From: Silene latifolia
Taxonomy: Eukaryota > Streptophyta > Magnoliopsida > Caryophyllales > Caryophyllaceae
Direction: 5' to 3'
Assembly (NCBI RefSeq): GCF_048544455.1
Contig: NC_133531.1
Span: 66,316,099 to 66,380,098, forward strand
DNA: 64,000 nucleotides
Positions 24,101-36,164 of this stretch are shown in pieces. The translations under genes were made by a program, and so were the position numbers. The notes beneath the pieces are model-generated. The model was not told where the DNA came from and did not search any database. It worked only from the letters and a program-made list of their open reading frames with translations. Within the stretch, counting starts at the first letter, position 1. Every line of letters begins with the position of its first letter.

Positions 24101-24702
24101 TCCAGGTGAGAGTCACTGGATTGCAGTCAAGAACATCCTTAAGTACTTGAGAAGAACTAAGGATTCTATCCTAGTGTTTGGAGGTGACACTGAGTTGCGT
24201 GTTAATGGATACACGGACTCAAGTTTTCAAACAGATAGAGATGACTTGAAATCACAAGCTGGTTTCTTTTTTATGCTCAATGGTGGTGCCGTAGTGGAGA
24301 AGCTTCAAGGAAGTCAGAATCGCGGATTCTACAACGGAGGTCGAGTACATCGCAAAGATCGAAGTCGCTAAGGAAGTCGTTTGGATCGGGCAATTCACGG
24401 AAGGTCTAAAAGTAGTACCTACCGCCAATGATCCCATCACTCTCTATTGTGATAATAGTGGGACAATCTTCCAAGCTAAGGAGCCGAAGTCTAGTAATAG
24501 ATCTAGACATGTACTTAGAAAATATTATGTAATAAGAGCTTTCATTGAAAGAAAGGAAATTGCGATTTGTAAGGTTGGGACGGATGACAACATAGCCGAT
24601 CCGCTCACCAAGCCTTTATCGCAGGCTAAGCATGATGGACATGTTACGTCCATGGGACTTAAACGTGTACCAAGTTTTTTGTTAGATTTTGAAATGAAAT
24701 AA
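21136..24702 (+). pseudogene. gag-pol: Copia-2 gag-pol polyprotein (Tork), nearly intact
   Basis: One ORF of 937 codons runs from ATG 21136 to a TAG at 23947. Rough residue positions: zinc knuckle CHYCYGMGHWLRNC 117-130; protease DTG about 167; integrase HHCC region about 308-345; integrase catalytic D, D, E at about 368, 429 and 465; reverse transcriptase from about 670 with YVDD near 855. After the TAG the same protein continues (SKTQSPSEPHDVERMKL), shifts frame at about 24060 by a small deletion, then at about 24290-24330 in the RNase H region, and ends at a TAA at 24702. Copia-1 reads TTG AGC where this copy has TAG AGC. The N-terminus lacks a Gag capsid domain. Confidence 0.92.
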
Positions 24703-25444
24703 AAGTGTTGTTTTTGTTCATGTTCATAATCACATTTGTCTTTTATCTTTCATTTATACATTGTTACATCCAAACGGGTTGTAGAGACAATTGAACCCCG
24801 TTAAAGTGAACACGGATTAACATTGTATTTGCCCATAGTTACTTGTATGAGGTGACGTCTCGAAGTGACTAGAGTGTGATGCGATTGATGGCAAGTTCAA
24901 GTGTCATAAAGTCATGTGAGATGACTAGTCGATCACATAGGCAGACTGTTAGGAACATTTTGTCGGGCCTAATGACCGCTTATAGAGTTCTGGCAAATTT
25001 ATATAGCCTGGTCGTGGCGAGAGCTACTATAGTATTCAAATGAGTCGATTCTTTTGACTAAAGACTATTCACCTAAGATGGCACAGATTAACTTTGATTT
25101 GTGTTACTACGACCTTCGTAAATGGGGTCAAATGGGCATATTTTGGGTTATGATGGCTGTGGCTAGTCGAAGGGAATGAGTGCGATAGGAATTGTCCACC
25201 CCTAGTCAGGGTTATAACAATATCTCAGGGCCACTCGAGGAGTAATGAACTGGAAATGCGTGGCCACGCTCGGAAAGTATCTATAATAGATAAGTCCGGT
25301 CAATCAGTTATTCTCCAGATCGAGGAAACCACTCTCGATATGATCACTTGCAAGTACGACCTGAAAGACACCTTGCATTGAGTGGGAGATAGTAATAGGA
25401 CAAGAGAATTGGTGACGCACACTTGTCGAGGACAAGTGGGAGAT
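24703..25444 (+). other. Copia-2 3' untranslated region with polypurine tract
   Basis: No ORF. Ends GACAAGTGGGAGAT at 25431-25444 directly before the LTR, the plus-strand primer region. Confidence 0.75.
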
Positions 25445-26709
25445 TGTTGGGAAATGTGTCCTCAACAATAGTGCGATCACATGATTTAAATATCATTATT
25501 AAATCTCATTTTAAAGAATACAATTGGGAAGTATTTTTATCACAATCGGTCAACATATATCGGTAATGATTGACTGACTAGAGTTTGACATTACTGTCGT
25601 GCGACGGTGGTGATCAGTAGACCCCCTAGGTCATACCTATAGGGCAACACTCTTAATTGATCATTTAATTAATCGTATAATGTTACGAGTTAATTAAATT
25701 ACTTGAAAAATTGACGGACGATTTTAGAAGTAAAAATTTACGTATCACATTGAAATGTGATTAAATGAGATACGGTCTGCGTAATCGAATTGTATCATTA
25801 CTCGGATGAAATTATTGTTTAAAGAAACAATTGAAATTGAATGAATTATTATAAATACAATCTGTTGTGATTTATAAATGGTAAAATATTTTGGTACAAG
25901 TAATTGTGAATTACTAAGTCGATTTTTGTATGTGACGTATTTTTAATAATACGTTGATTTTTAATATGTTAAAAATGCACAACAAATTTATGTCACATAT
26001 GACATGTGACATAAGTCAAAATTGACAAAAATAATATGGATCCCATATTATGAGTATACCGAAATTAAGAGGGAATTAGGCTAGAAATTGTGTTGTTTAA
26101 ATAAGTGGAAAACACAATCATTCTTAATAGAGCCTAGCCATGCAACCCTAGTTTGCATTGTGAAGGCAAACAAGAGCATGTATTGGGTCTTTCTCTTCCC
26201 CCTTTCTTCCCTCCTACCCGGTTTCACCCTAGAAAAGGCAAAAGGATTTTTGTCTTATTTTTTATACACTACATGCATAAGTGTGTATCATTCAATCATT
26301 CATTCACTCATCTAAATAAGATTTTAGAAAGATAAAAATATTCTTCTTCCTCCTCTCCTCTTACCGGTTTTAGAGAGCCAAAATACCAAATTATTTTGGG
26401 TCATTTTTCTACAAAATTAATATTATCTAGTACCTATAATATTAATTTTAATTAAGAGAAAGCCTTAGGTATTATTCCTTGGGAGAGATCCTACACTTGG
26501 ATCTTTTGTTCATCCAAAAGGAAAGCTCAAGAACAAAAGAAAAGGAGATTTCTTTTGTGCCCATTTGAACCAAAAATACAATGTAAGAATAATGTTTCTT
26601 CCTTATTTTGCTTTAATGTTTGCATGCATAAGACCTTTATTAATTTTATGACAAATTAATTTATAACATATATATGAATATGTAAGTATATAGATCTACT
26701 TTTCCTTCA
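25445..26709 (+). repeat. Copia-2 3' LTR
   Basis: 1265 bp from TGTTGGGAAATG to TTCCTTCA. Followed by target copy GATAG and by Tekay-1 sequence before integrase. Confidence 0.95.
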
Positions 26710-26714
26710 GATAG

Positions 26715-28041
26715 AAGCTTAAGGTTCAAAGGCAGATGGTGTGTACCAGATGATGAAGAGCTAAAATGGAATATTTTGACTCAGGCACATAATACTCCTT
26801 ATTTTGTGCATTCGAGAGGAGATAAGCTATGTAAAGACCTTAAGAAAACCTTCTGGTAGCCGGGTATGAAGAAAGAGGTGGCAGAGTTCATAGCTTCATG
26901 TTTGACATGTCAACGAGTCAAAGGGGAGCATAAAGGACCGCAAGGTAAGGTGCAATCCTTAGATGTGCCAGAGTGGAAGTGGGAAAGCATTTCCAAGGAC
27001 TTTATTGTTGGTTTGCCTCGTACTCAGAAAGGGAATAACATGATATGGGTAATAGTAAACTGTCTTACTAAGTTTGCTCACTTTATACCAATGAAGGATA
27101 TTTGGAGCAAAGCAGAGCTAGCCAAGGCTTATTGCAAGAATGTGGTGAAACTACATGGGGTGCCTAAGGATATTATATCTGATAGAGACTCGAGATTTAT
27201 TTCGTGATTTTGGCAAGAGTTACAGAGTACTATGGGTACTAAATTGAAGATGAATACTGCTTTTCATCAAGCTACAAATGGGCAAACTGAACGAACTATC
27301 CAGACTTTAGAGGATATGTTAAGGGCTTGTGTACTAGAATTTGGTGGATCTTGGGAGGAGAGATTGGACTTGATAGAGTTTTCATATAATAACAGCTATC
27401 ATGCTAGTATCGGGATGGTACCGTTTGAGGCTTTGTATGGGAGGAAATGCATAAGTCCTGTGTGTTGGGATGATGTGACTGACTCAATGGTTTTGGGACC
27501 TCGGATGATACAGGAGATGGTGGAACAAGTGCATATTATTCGCCAGAAAATGAGAGCTGCACAAGACCGTCAAAAGAGTTAAGCTTATTTGAAAAGTAGT
27601 GACATAGAATTCTCACTTGGGGACAAGATTTTGCTAAAGGTGTCACATATGAATGGTGTCATGCGATTTGGGAAGAGAGACAACTTGAGTCAGAAGTATA
27701 TAGGACTGTATGAGATTCTAGATAGGGTTGGAGAAGTAGCTTACAGTATGACGTTACCTCCAGCTCTAGATAGAGTTCATAACATGTTTCATATGTCACA
27801 GCTGAGGAAGTGTCTGAGTGATCCCTCTCACATACTCAAGCCAGAAGTAGTGGGGGTGGATGAATCATTGAGTTATGTGGAAGTTGCTAAAGAAATCCTC
27901 GACAAAAAGGTGCGTAAAACGAGGAATAGAGAAACTTTGCTAGTGAAAGTCTTATGGTCTAACCATAATGTCGAGGAAGCCACATGGGAGGTAGAAGATA
28001 AGATGAAAGAGAACTATCCACATCTATTTGATCAGGTATGA
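26715..28041 (+). pseudogene. pol: Tekay-1 integrase with C-terminal chromodomain
   Basis: Starts in the linker before integrase. A decayed HHCC zinc domain ends CLTC. The catalytic core shows D in KDFIVGLP, D in IISDRDSRF and E in NGQTERTIQ. The C-terminal part ends in a chromodomain-like segment (YVEVAKEILDKKVRK, then EATWEVEDKMKENYPHLF), which in Tekay elements targets heterochromatin. In-frame stops sit at 26857 (TAG where TGG is usual), 27205 (TGA) and about 27580 (TAA). Apart from those three stops the frame reads nearly through, so this is the best preserved part of the element. Confidence 0.88.
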
Positions 28042-28081
28042 GTTAGGTTATGGGGACGTAACCTTCTTTTTAGGGGGGTGG
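28042..28081 (+). promoter_or_regulatory. Tekay-1 polypurine tract before the 3' LTR
   Basis: TTTTTAGGGGGGTGG lies immediately 5' of the LTR start TGTAACACCCCG and is the expected plus-strand primer site. Confidence 0.7.
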
Positions 28082-29035
28082 TGTAACACCCCGTATTTTA
28101 TTAAGTTGGATAAAATTCTTTTAATTGCTATTTTGAATTTAATTACATCATTTAACGATTTATATATTTATGCTTAGCTAATTAATTAATTTCATCATAA
28201 TTCGATACGTTAATTTTAATAATCATTAATAAGTTTATTTAAAGTTAGTTCGAGTTTATTGAAATTAGTTCGAGTTTATTTATTTAATAATTTCCGTTTC
28301 TTTACGAGTCCTTATGAAAGTTGTTTTAAGTAAACCCGAGATGGATTTCGGGAACAAAACCGTCCAATTAGCTATTTTGAGCTTATTTCACTAAATTAGC
28401 AATTTTTATTAATATCCGTTAGTTTTGTAAAAAATCGCTAATAATTCCGATTCAAGCTGATATTGTATTATTTACGTTAACTAGCTGAGTTTATTTTATT
28501 TTCACTCATTAAATTTATTTATTATTGATTACGTTTTATTACTGAAACTTTTACTAAAACCGGTTAAATTTAACTCGAAACGGTTTTAATAACGATCGAA
28601 GTTTCTTAACGACGAAGAAACGTACGTATAATAAATAGCAGGCAGGCAGGCTGCTCCCTCATTTCTCACGCAACATTTCTTCTTCTCCCTTCCTTTTTCT
28701 TCTTTTTCGTCCTTTTCATTTTTTTTAATTTTAAATTGATTCTGCCACTCCGTTTGTCATCCGTTATCAATGATTTTCGTTCCATAGTGCTGCCTTCATC
28801 GTTCCTGTCAATCCGTTGTAAGTAAAATTCATTTTCGTCATGTATTTTTACAAACCCATTTATATTTTCAGCTTTATTTGTTATAAGACGGTTGTGTGTA
28901 CTAAAATAGATGGTCTGGTAGAATATTTGTTAGTCATGAAGGACTAGTTCGATCGGAAAAAGGTAACGATAACGGATTACTAAATATTACTTGTAAAATA
29001 TGTTTATTTCGAATGCTGGTTAGTCTGTTTTATAA

Positions 29036-29225
29036 TTGAGACGGTGTATAATTATATATAGGGATCCTTATGGATGTTAATTAGTCAGTTGTATAGTTGA
29101 GACGGTGTATACTGATATGTGGAGATGATTGAGACGGTGTATACTGACCTCTAGGGATCATTTGGGATGCTAACTAGTAAGTGGTATATTTAAGACGGTG
29201 TATACTGACATGTAGGGATCGTTTT
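29036..29225 (+). repeat. Minisatellite-like GAGACGGTGTATACTGA units
   Basis: Four copies of GACGGTGTATA (near 29041, 29101, 29132 and 29194) with similar flanks (TAGGGATC, TGTTAATTAGTCAG) occur at 30-60 bp intervals in the 5' part of the LTR. Confidence 0.7.
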
Positions 29226-30635
29226 GGGATGCTATTTGGGATCTTGTTTAGTTGTGGTATTGTGCGAAGAAATTAGATTGTTTTTGAGTCCGCTGCAGGT
29301 ACTTTGGGACATTTTTGGGACTGTTTTGACTCGGTTTAGGACTGGTTTAGGATTGATTGAACTCTGTTTTGGTACCAGTTTTTGCGTAGCCTTTTCAGAT
29401 TGTTTTGGGATCGAAATGGAGGCCGTGTGGGCTGTTTTGGCCTCGGTTTTGGGAGCCGTGACAGGCTGGTTTGGGCTCAGTTTTGGGACGGATAAAATGG
29501 TGCTTTATGGGACTGTTTCTAGGGCGTAAAAGTTGTGACAATTTTCTTGGTATGCCTGTCAAAAGGGAGGGTCATAATGGTTTATGAACATAAGACAGTA
29601 GCTAATGAATATGTTTACATGTTTTGATTTGAATTAATTTCCGTCTCATATTTTATATAACGATAATTCGTTAATATCGTCCCTTCACATAATTATTTTA
29701 GGTGACTCATATGTGGTTGAAGATGAAGAGTAATTTTGGGTTTTAGAAGCTTTCTCAAGTTTATTGCTTGTCTCTTTGATAGCTTAAGGTAACTATTCTG
29801 AGTTACTCGACGAATTAATGTCACATTAGTAGTTGATGTTGTGTTTGTTGTTTGATAAGTGTTTAGGTGATTGATAATGTTTTACTTTCGTTTTTCACAT
29901 GATAGAAATTGGAAATAGCATGAGAATAATATTGCGATAAAATTTGTGATTTGGGCCAAAGTAGGCCAAGACTCGAAGTGGGCAGATTGACCGAACGAGT
30001 TTGGTCAAACTAGGTTTAAACCAGTCAGCCTCGATTTGACCGATGACCCGTCGCGGGACTAGGGTCGAGGGTTTGTCTTTGAGGTGAGATTGGTTGTTAT
30101 TGGAAGTTTTATGCTATGCTTGATATTTGTAATTATCATTTCACATGTTGGTTGTTGGATGAATTGGTTGCCTTATACTTGAGTCTTCTTGCCTTGTTGC
30201 CAGTTTAGCTTGTTCTCATGAATTATGAGATTAACGGTTAGCTGGAATTTGGATTATAATATTGATGGTTAGCTATAATTTGGTTATTGATGACATTGAG
30301 GATATGGTTGGATTGTCTGCTGAATAGACATTTATATAGCTTTTCACATGATAGAATGTTAGCATTTATGTTGGTAAGTTGGACTCTTTGCCTCTCTTAT
30401 GGTTAATTGGGTATCCTACTTGTCTTGTGTGGTGTGGGCTAAAGTATTCAAGCTGGGACTAGCTGGGACTAGGTCCTAGGTGAGTATTTCGGCCTTCATC
30501 ATAGATAGGTCATTATAGTCTTTGACGAGTGTATGTTCACTGCTTAATAGCCTCTGTGTTCCTGACTTGGTGGGTTTATATCCAAGTTGGGGCATGACCT
30601 CGTTACTTATTTTGAGAGTAAGTGGTCAGCTTAAG

Positions 30636-33594
30636 TGTGACACCCTTAAATCTAGCCTTAATTATATACGTAAATTCTACAGAAAAACTGGTAGGATATG
30701 TTTGTAAATGGTTCAACTAGTCCAAAAACCTGCAATTTCAAAAATTTTCTAACTAAACCATTCACAACCAATTCCAACTCAAGAAGAGTGTCAAAAACCC
30801 TGCAACAACTGATAAACTAATTTACATACACAACTTAAGACGCGGAAATATAGTGATACAAACCCAAAATAGAAAAGGGAGACATATGTCCCTTCAAATT
30901 ATATACAAATCAAAAGTGTAAAGGGTTTACTAATAGAATAGCCAAAACTAGGTCCAAGGTTCCTTGCTCACTAGCTCGTCTGTGACCCCCAACAAAGCAT
31001 CAACAACCTGTCAATCGCATTTTATACAAACACGAAAGCCACAATTCAGTGGGGAGTAACTTCGAGTCCTCCCAGCCACGAATCGTCAAAATTTATGTAA
31101 CATGTAATAAAACATGTAAACAAGATGATAAAGAATTCAATTATCAATTATTCTAACATATGAGCCCTAAACTGACCAAACTAAACTAACATGTGAAACA
31201 TTTAGCAAATTGTAATCCAAACTCTATCAACCATAGCCGGCTTGCATCTCACCTTCTATGATTCATAGAATCATCAAACAAGAAAGGGCAATATATCAAA
31301 GACAGGCATAAGTTCTTAGTACCGTCAATAGTCACTTTGTAACTCGAGTCTATACCACGAGGTAGGGAAGGTAATCGAACCGGTATCTTGGCTCAGCGGT
31401 TACTATTAAGAAAACATGGCCAAGAGACAACACAACCCTAGCCTAAAATCACAGAGACCTAGACATGCGGATACACACCACCGCACCCAAGACTCACAAC
31501 TTTTTTTAAAACAAAGTGAAGTGAGTACCCTAAGGACACCACCGAAGGGTTGGCTAGTACTTAAGCTGACCCCATACTATCAAAATTAGTACCTGAGGTC
31601 ATGCCCCAACTTGGATATAAATCCACTAGTCAGGAACACAAAGGCTATCAAGCAGTGAACATATACTCGTCAGAGACTATAAAGACCTATCTATGATGAA
31701 GGCCGAAATACTCACCTAGGACCTAGTCCCAGCTAGTCCCAGCTTGAATACCTTAGCCCACACCACCCAAGCCTCACCACACAAGTCAAGTAAGACACCC
31801 ACTTAACCTTAAGAGGGCAAAAAGTCCTACTTACCAACCTAAATGCTAACATTCTATCATGTGAAAGGCTATATAAATGTCTATTTACAGCATACAATCC
31901 AACAGAATCCTCAATAAGAATTCAATACTAACTTCCAATCCTAGCAATTTTAACAATATTAAAGGCTTTAGGGGAATCTAGAGCCATTACTACCAAATAA
32001 GAAGCTATTTAAATTCAACTAACTACACATGTGAAATAGAGATATAATAAATGGCCTAAAACAAGAAAAAGGCCGATTATCTAATTCATTCAACCGAATT
32101 TTTACCCGCAACCCCAGCCCTGCGACAGGTACGGGTCAAATTGCGGCTGACCAATCACTCAATTAATCGACATCGCATCACCAAAGGGACTAAGGCTCAG
32201 TTTTCGGCACAATCAACAAAACATTACAATTATCACTATAAAATTCATTTTGAGCCTATTAATTACCATTTCATTTTGTAAACTATCCTAACATGTGATA
32301 ATTATCAATATAACATAATTTTTCTACCATTAACATATTTTTTTTTTATTACTAGAATGATTCAATTCAAATTACTACCCTTTTGTTACTTATTCTATTC
32401 TAATATTAATTAGCCCGAAAAGACCAAGATTGTACGAAAACCCGCGAAACAAGCACGGACCGACCCGGGCCAACCGTGGGCTAGCCGTGGGCCTGCCACG
32501 GGCCTGCCACGGCCTGCCGGCCTGCTGCCCGTCACCCTATACCTCTTAATTTTCCGTTTTTTCTTCATTTTAACTCGTTTTAACATCATCCAATCATTAA
32601 TTAATCGTTCCATCACTAATATCCTAACTTAAACTAACCAAAAGGCTTAAATTAAACATACATGCAACCATATTTTAACATGTGAAAATTATTACTTAAA
32701 CCAAAAATCACAAAACATCCATAACAACAAAGATTGTGACGATAATCCGTCGAGTAACTCGAAATATGTTACCTTAAGCTAGAAAAAGAGCAATTAACAC
32801 CTTGAAAACCCAAACCCTAACGACACTAGCCGCTATCCTCTACAATATACGAGTCCCCGAACTCGTCTTCCAATCCTTCACCTAAATAAACAATTAAAAC
32901 ACAATAATAAGCATATAAACCGAAAATTCCGAAATTTGGTCTTAAAATAACTTAATGAAAACTGAAATCAGAACATACTAAGTTGTAGATCGTGGCGAGG
33001 GGATTCCGGAAAGGTAAATTATGCGAAAAACGGACTAGTAACGAAGAAATTACGTCGATTTTGAGCTTGAAATTATATAAATGGTGTTTTGGTGTTTTGT
33101 TGATGATGATGATATGAACAAACCAGAAAAAAGAAAGAAAAGGGGAGTGTGGTCCGCGTAAGGGAGAAAGAAAGGAGGAAAAAGGAAGTGCGGGATTTTT
33201 TTTGTCGGGATTTTTACGAGTCGGTTTTGACTCGTTTCAATAATAATTAAATCCGTAAGTCAAACGCAAATTCCGTCAAGTCCAAAGTCTTTAAACACGA
33301 GATTACAATAAAATTGAGTATTCATACGACCCATTTCCAAATTCGTTTACCCAACGTTCAAACGAATTGTCATTTTCCCCCCGATACGACCTTATTTCGA
33401 AATAAAAGATTTTACACGGTTTAAACTATTTTTAAACATTTCAAAACTATCAAAATAAATACTTTTCTTCAAAATATAATAAAATTATATTTCTTTGAAT
33501 TATTTTTACTTTAAATACATTATTGTCAAATTTTACTTGATTAATTAATTATTTTCGAAACATATTAACGGTCCGAAATTTACGGGGCGTTACA
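30636..33594 (-). mobile_element. Inverted solo LTR of the Tekay-1 family
   Basis: The 2959 bp segment is flanked by a perfect 5 bp duplication TTAAG (30631-30635 and 33595-33599). Read on the minus strand it starts TGTAACGCCCCGTA and ends AAGGGTGTCACA, matching the ends of the surrounding LTR. Its internal sequence is a diverged inverse copy of the flanking LTR; for example 31560-31760 mirrors 30480-30640. No internal region is present, so it is a solo LTR. It contains a CCGTGGGCCTGCCACGGGCC-type GC-rich repeat at 32465-32525. Confidence 0.88.
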
Positions 33595-34557
33595 TTAAGT
33601 ACTAGCCAACCCTTTGGTGGACTCCTTAGGGTACTCACTTTGTTTTAGAAAAATTGTGGGTCTTGGGTGCGGTGGTGTGTATCCGCATGTCTAGGTCTGC
33701 TTGTGATTTTAGGCTAGGGTTGTGTTGTGTCTTGGCCATGTTTTGATAGAACCTCTGAGCCAAGATACCGGTTCGATTACCTTCCCTACCTCGTGGTATA
33801 GACTCGAGTTACAGAGTGACTATTGACGGGACTAAGAACTTATGCATGTCTTTGATATATTGCCCTTTCTTGTTTGATGATTCTATGAATCATAGAAGGT
33901 GAGATGCAAGCCGGCTATGGTTGATAGAGTTTGGATTCCTGGATGTTATGTGATTCACATGATAGTGTAGTATAAGTCGGTCTAGTATTCACATGCTAGG
34001 ACTATGTGGTGTTATATTGTTGTTCACATGATAAGCACGATTGTCTAGCATCTATATGCTAAGGCATTGTGTAATTCGTATTCATATTCTTATGTTTACA
34101 TGTTATATTAATTATGACATTTCGTGGCTGGGAGAACTCGGAGTTACTCCCCACTGATTGTGGCTTTCGTATTTGTATAAAATGCGATTGACAGGTAGGT
34201 GATGCATATATGGGGTACATGGACGAGCTAGCGAGCAAAGTAACCTTGGGACCTAGATTGGCTTTATTTTATTGTGACCCTTAAACACTTTTTATGTCAC
34301 ATACATTTTAGGGACATATGTCTCCCTCTTTACATTTGGTTGTATAATTTGTTATTCGCGACTTTAGCGATGGTTATGTTATGAAACTTCTAGTTAGACC
34401 TTGTATGTTTGACACCTTCCAATTTGGATATCTTTATAACAGGTTCAGGTTTTAAAAATTACAGGTTTTTACCCAAATGAACCTATTACAAACATATCCA
34501 TGCAGTTTTATTCCAGAATTACGTGTTTACTTTTCCGCTATAAATGAGGGTGTCACA

Positions 34558-34709
34558 GGTGGTATGTGACAAACCGGGTTTTATGTGAATTATCGAGTAT
34601 ATACATTAGTTTCATATGGGTTTTAGTTAACTTTTATCGTGTATTTGTATGGGTTGTGTTAGTTGGGTGCTCGAACTTCGGGACGAAGTTCATTTTAAGG
34701 GGGGAAGAC
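34558..34709 (+). other. 3' tail of a second Tekay-like element (Tekay-2)
   Basis: Non-coding. Ends CGAACTTCGGGACGAAGTTC and a TTTTAAGGGGGGAAGAC polypurine tract just before an LTR start. Same tail style as 5037-5074. Tekay-1 is inserted just upstream, so the rest of Tekay-2 lies beyond the left side of the window. Confidence 0.65.
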
Positions 34710-34939
34710 TGTAATACCCCGATATTTTATACATATAATTGCGTAATTTATGAGTAATTCATAAATATATATATACTATGATTTGTGTGTATGAGTCTTG
34801 GGATATCGTTTCATGAGCTAGATAGGGTGTGTAGAGGCTTGGTTTAGCGAGGGAGAGGGAGTGTCGACCGACTTTATGCGTGGTGATGTGTTGTTACATG
34901 ACACATTGCACAATTAAAGAGGGAAAGGGAGTTCAGTTG

Positions 34940-36164
34940 TGGTTCGGTTTAAAACTCGTCGTCAAAAGCTACCAACCAAAACAATATTTATAACTTCACA
35001 AACTACTCTTAGTAAAGAGGTAAGTAAAGGTCGAATCCCAAGGGACGGGTATTGATGTAGGATTCTCAATTGTAAATAGCTATGTCTTAGGGTGTCACAA
35101 TTTGGGTTGAAATGATGTGTAATCTAAACTAATCAACAAAATGAGAGTAAAGTAATTAAAGCAAATCAAAGCAATTAAAAAGGGGTTTGTAAACAAATGA
35201 TTAAAGGCACTGGGGTGTCATGGGTTCATAGGGGATTCATGGGAGTTGATCATACAAATATGTTCTCAATTAGATGCAAGAACTTATTGTTGTGATGGGA
35301 TCGAGTTAATGTATATCTTACAATCCCCAAGAAGGTTTGGGTCCCAGAGCCAAATCGATTAGATTGTACAACACCTACAAGTCGACTTAATCCTTCCTAT
35401 TCAACTTTATGCATGGTCTAATGAGGCTCGAGTTGGTTTATATCTTACAAGCCTCATTGAAGGGATAAGAGATGGGTAAAAAATGCAAGGATTCATAGGC
35501 TCGCATTTCATCAAACATAACATGTGCATAAATTGAAATCACAACAAACAAGCAAACTAATTATGAAAACATATTAGATTAAGCATAGAACAATATTCGT
35601 GTTTGTTTCCCCTAATTACCCATTAACCCTAGCTAAGGAACTACTCACTCATGATCAAGTTTAGCATGCTAATAAGGTTGTCAATCATACTAACAAAGCA
35701 AAACATGATGAATAAATGAAAGTGATTAACAATAATTAAACAAGGGTAAAGAGAAATTATACCTATGAAGATGATTCCAAAGAATAATAGAAGTACTTGA
35801 TGATTGATGGAAGGTTGTCAATCCTCCAAATAAACCCAAATAATCTTCTAATTACCCAAATAAAAGGAAGAACAATAGAGAAATTAAGGAAAGATTAAGA
35901 TGTGATTAATATTGAGAAATGTATTACAACTAAATTAAGAGAGTGTTGGTCTTCTCTTTGATGCTTGGTCATTAGATGCAATCCATTTAGCTCCATTTCG
36001 CCTCATAAATGCAAGGTTAGCAATCCTTTCCTACCAAGGAGACAAAACCTCAAAGAATATGCAAAATGGGAAACTAAAGTTATTAAATGACCCAAATATG
36101 TGCTATAAAGCATAGGAACGAGGTTAATTCGGGGACTAAATGTGCTCAAATATGAGTCATATCA
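34940..36164 (-). repeat. Athila-1 3' LTR (short form)
   Basis: 1225 bp. Plus strand starts TGGTTCGGTTTAAAAC and ends GAGTCATATCA. It matches the 5' LTR except for a missing block of about 483 bp after AATTAAGAGAG (about 35942). Confidence 0.92.

Larger units (their letters stand above)
17652..26709 (+). mobile_element. Copia-2: Ty1/copia Tork element inserted in Tekay-1
   Basis: 9058 bp with both LTRs, an intact primer site and a nearly complete polyprotein. Target copies are GATAC (17647-17651) and GATAG (26710-26714), four of five identical. The host frame reads through as QVDRSLRF if the original was GATAG. Same family as Copia-1 but opposite orientation and a diverged LTR subtype, so it is an independent insertion. 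Confidence 0.94.
6473..34557 (+). mobile_element. Tekay-1: decayed Ty3/gypsy chromovirus with nested insertions
   Basis: The three pol segments (6473-7795, 16862-17651, 26715-28041) join in order protease, reverse transcriptase, RNase H, integrase and chromodomain. A terminal chromodomain and long LTR identify a Tekay (del-type) chromovirus. The element ends with a 3' LTR (28082-34557, itself interrupted). The 5' LTR and most of gag are not seen; the LTR ending at 6472 belongs to a different family and directly abuts the end of gag. The coding region carries many stops and frameshifts. Confidence 0.85.
28082..34557 (+). repeat. Tekay-1 3' LTR, interrupted by an inverted solo LTR
   Basis: Starts TGTAACACCCCGTA and ends GAGGGTGTCACA. 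Removing the insertion 30636-33594 and one TTAAG copy leaves about 3.5 kb, in the usual long range for Tekay LTRs. No ORF in it looks genuine. The part after the insertion (33600 onward) repeats, in inverse orientation, sequence found within the insertion. Confidence 0.82.

Noticed and set aside
7796-26709. A single large inverted duplication (palindrome) of about 9 kb arms
   Set aside because: Each arm has its own 5 bp target duplication and different LTR subtype, so these are two independent insertions of related elements.
29224-29529. A 101-codon ORF in the Tekay-1 LTR
   Set aside because: It starts within the LTR minisatellite, is Phe/Gly/Leu-rich from GGTTTTGGGA-like repeats, and has no domain or flanking signals.
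28082-34557. A single LTR of 6.5 kb
   Set aside because: The TTAAG duplication and inverted TG/CA termini at 30636 and 33594 resolve it into a 3.5 kb LTR with a solo LTR inside.
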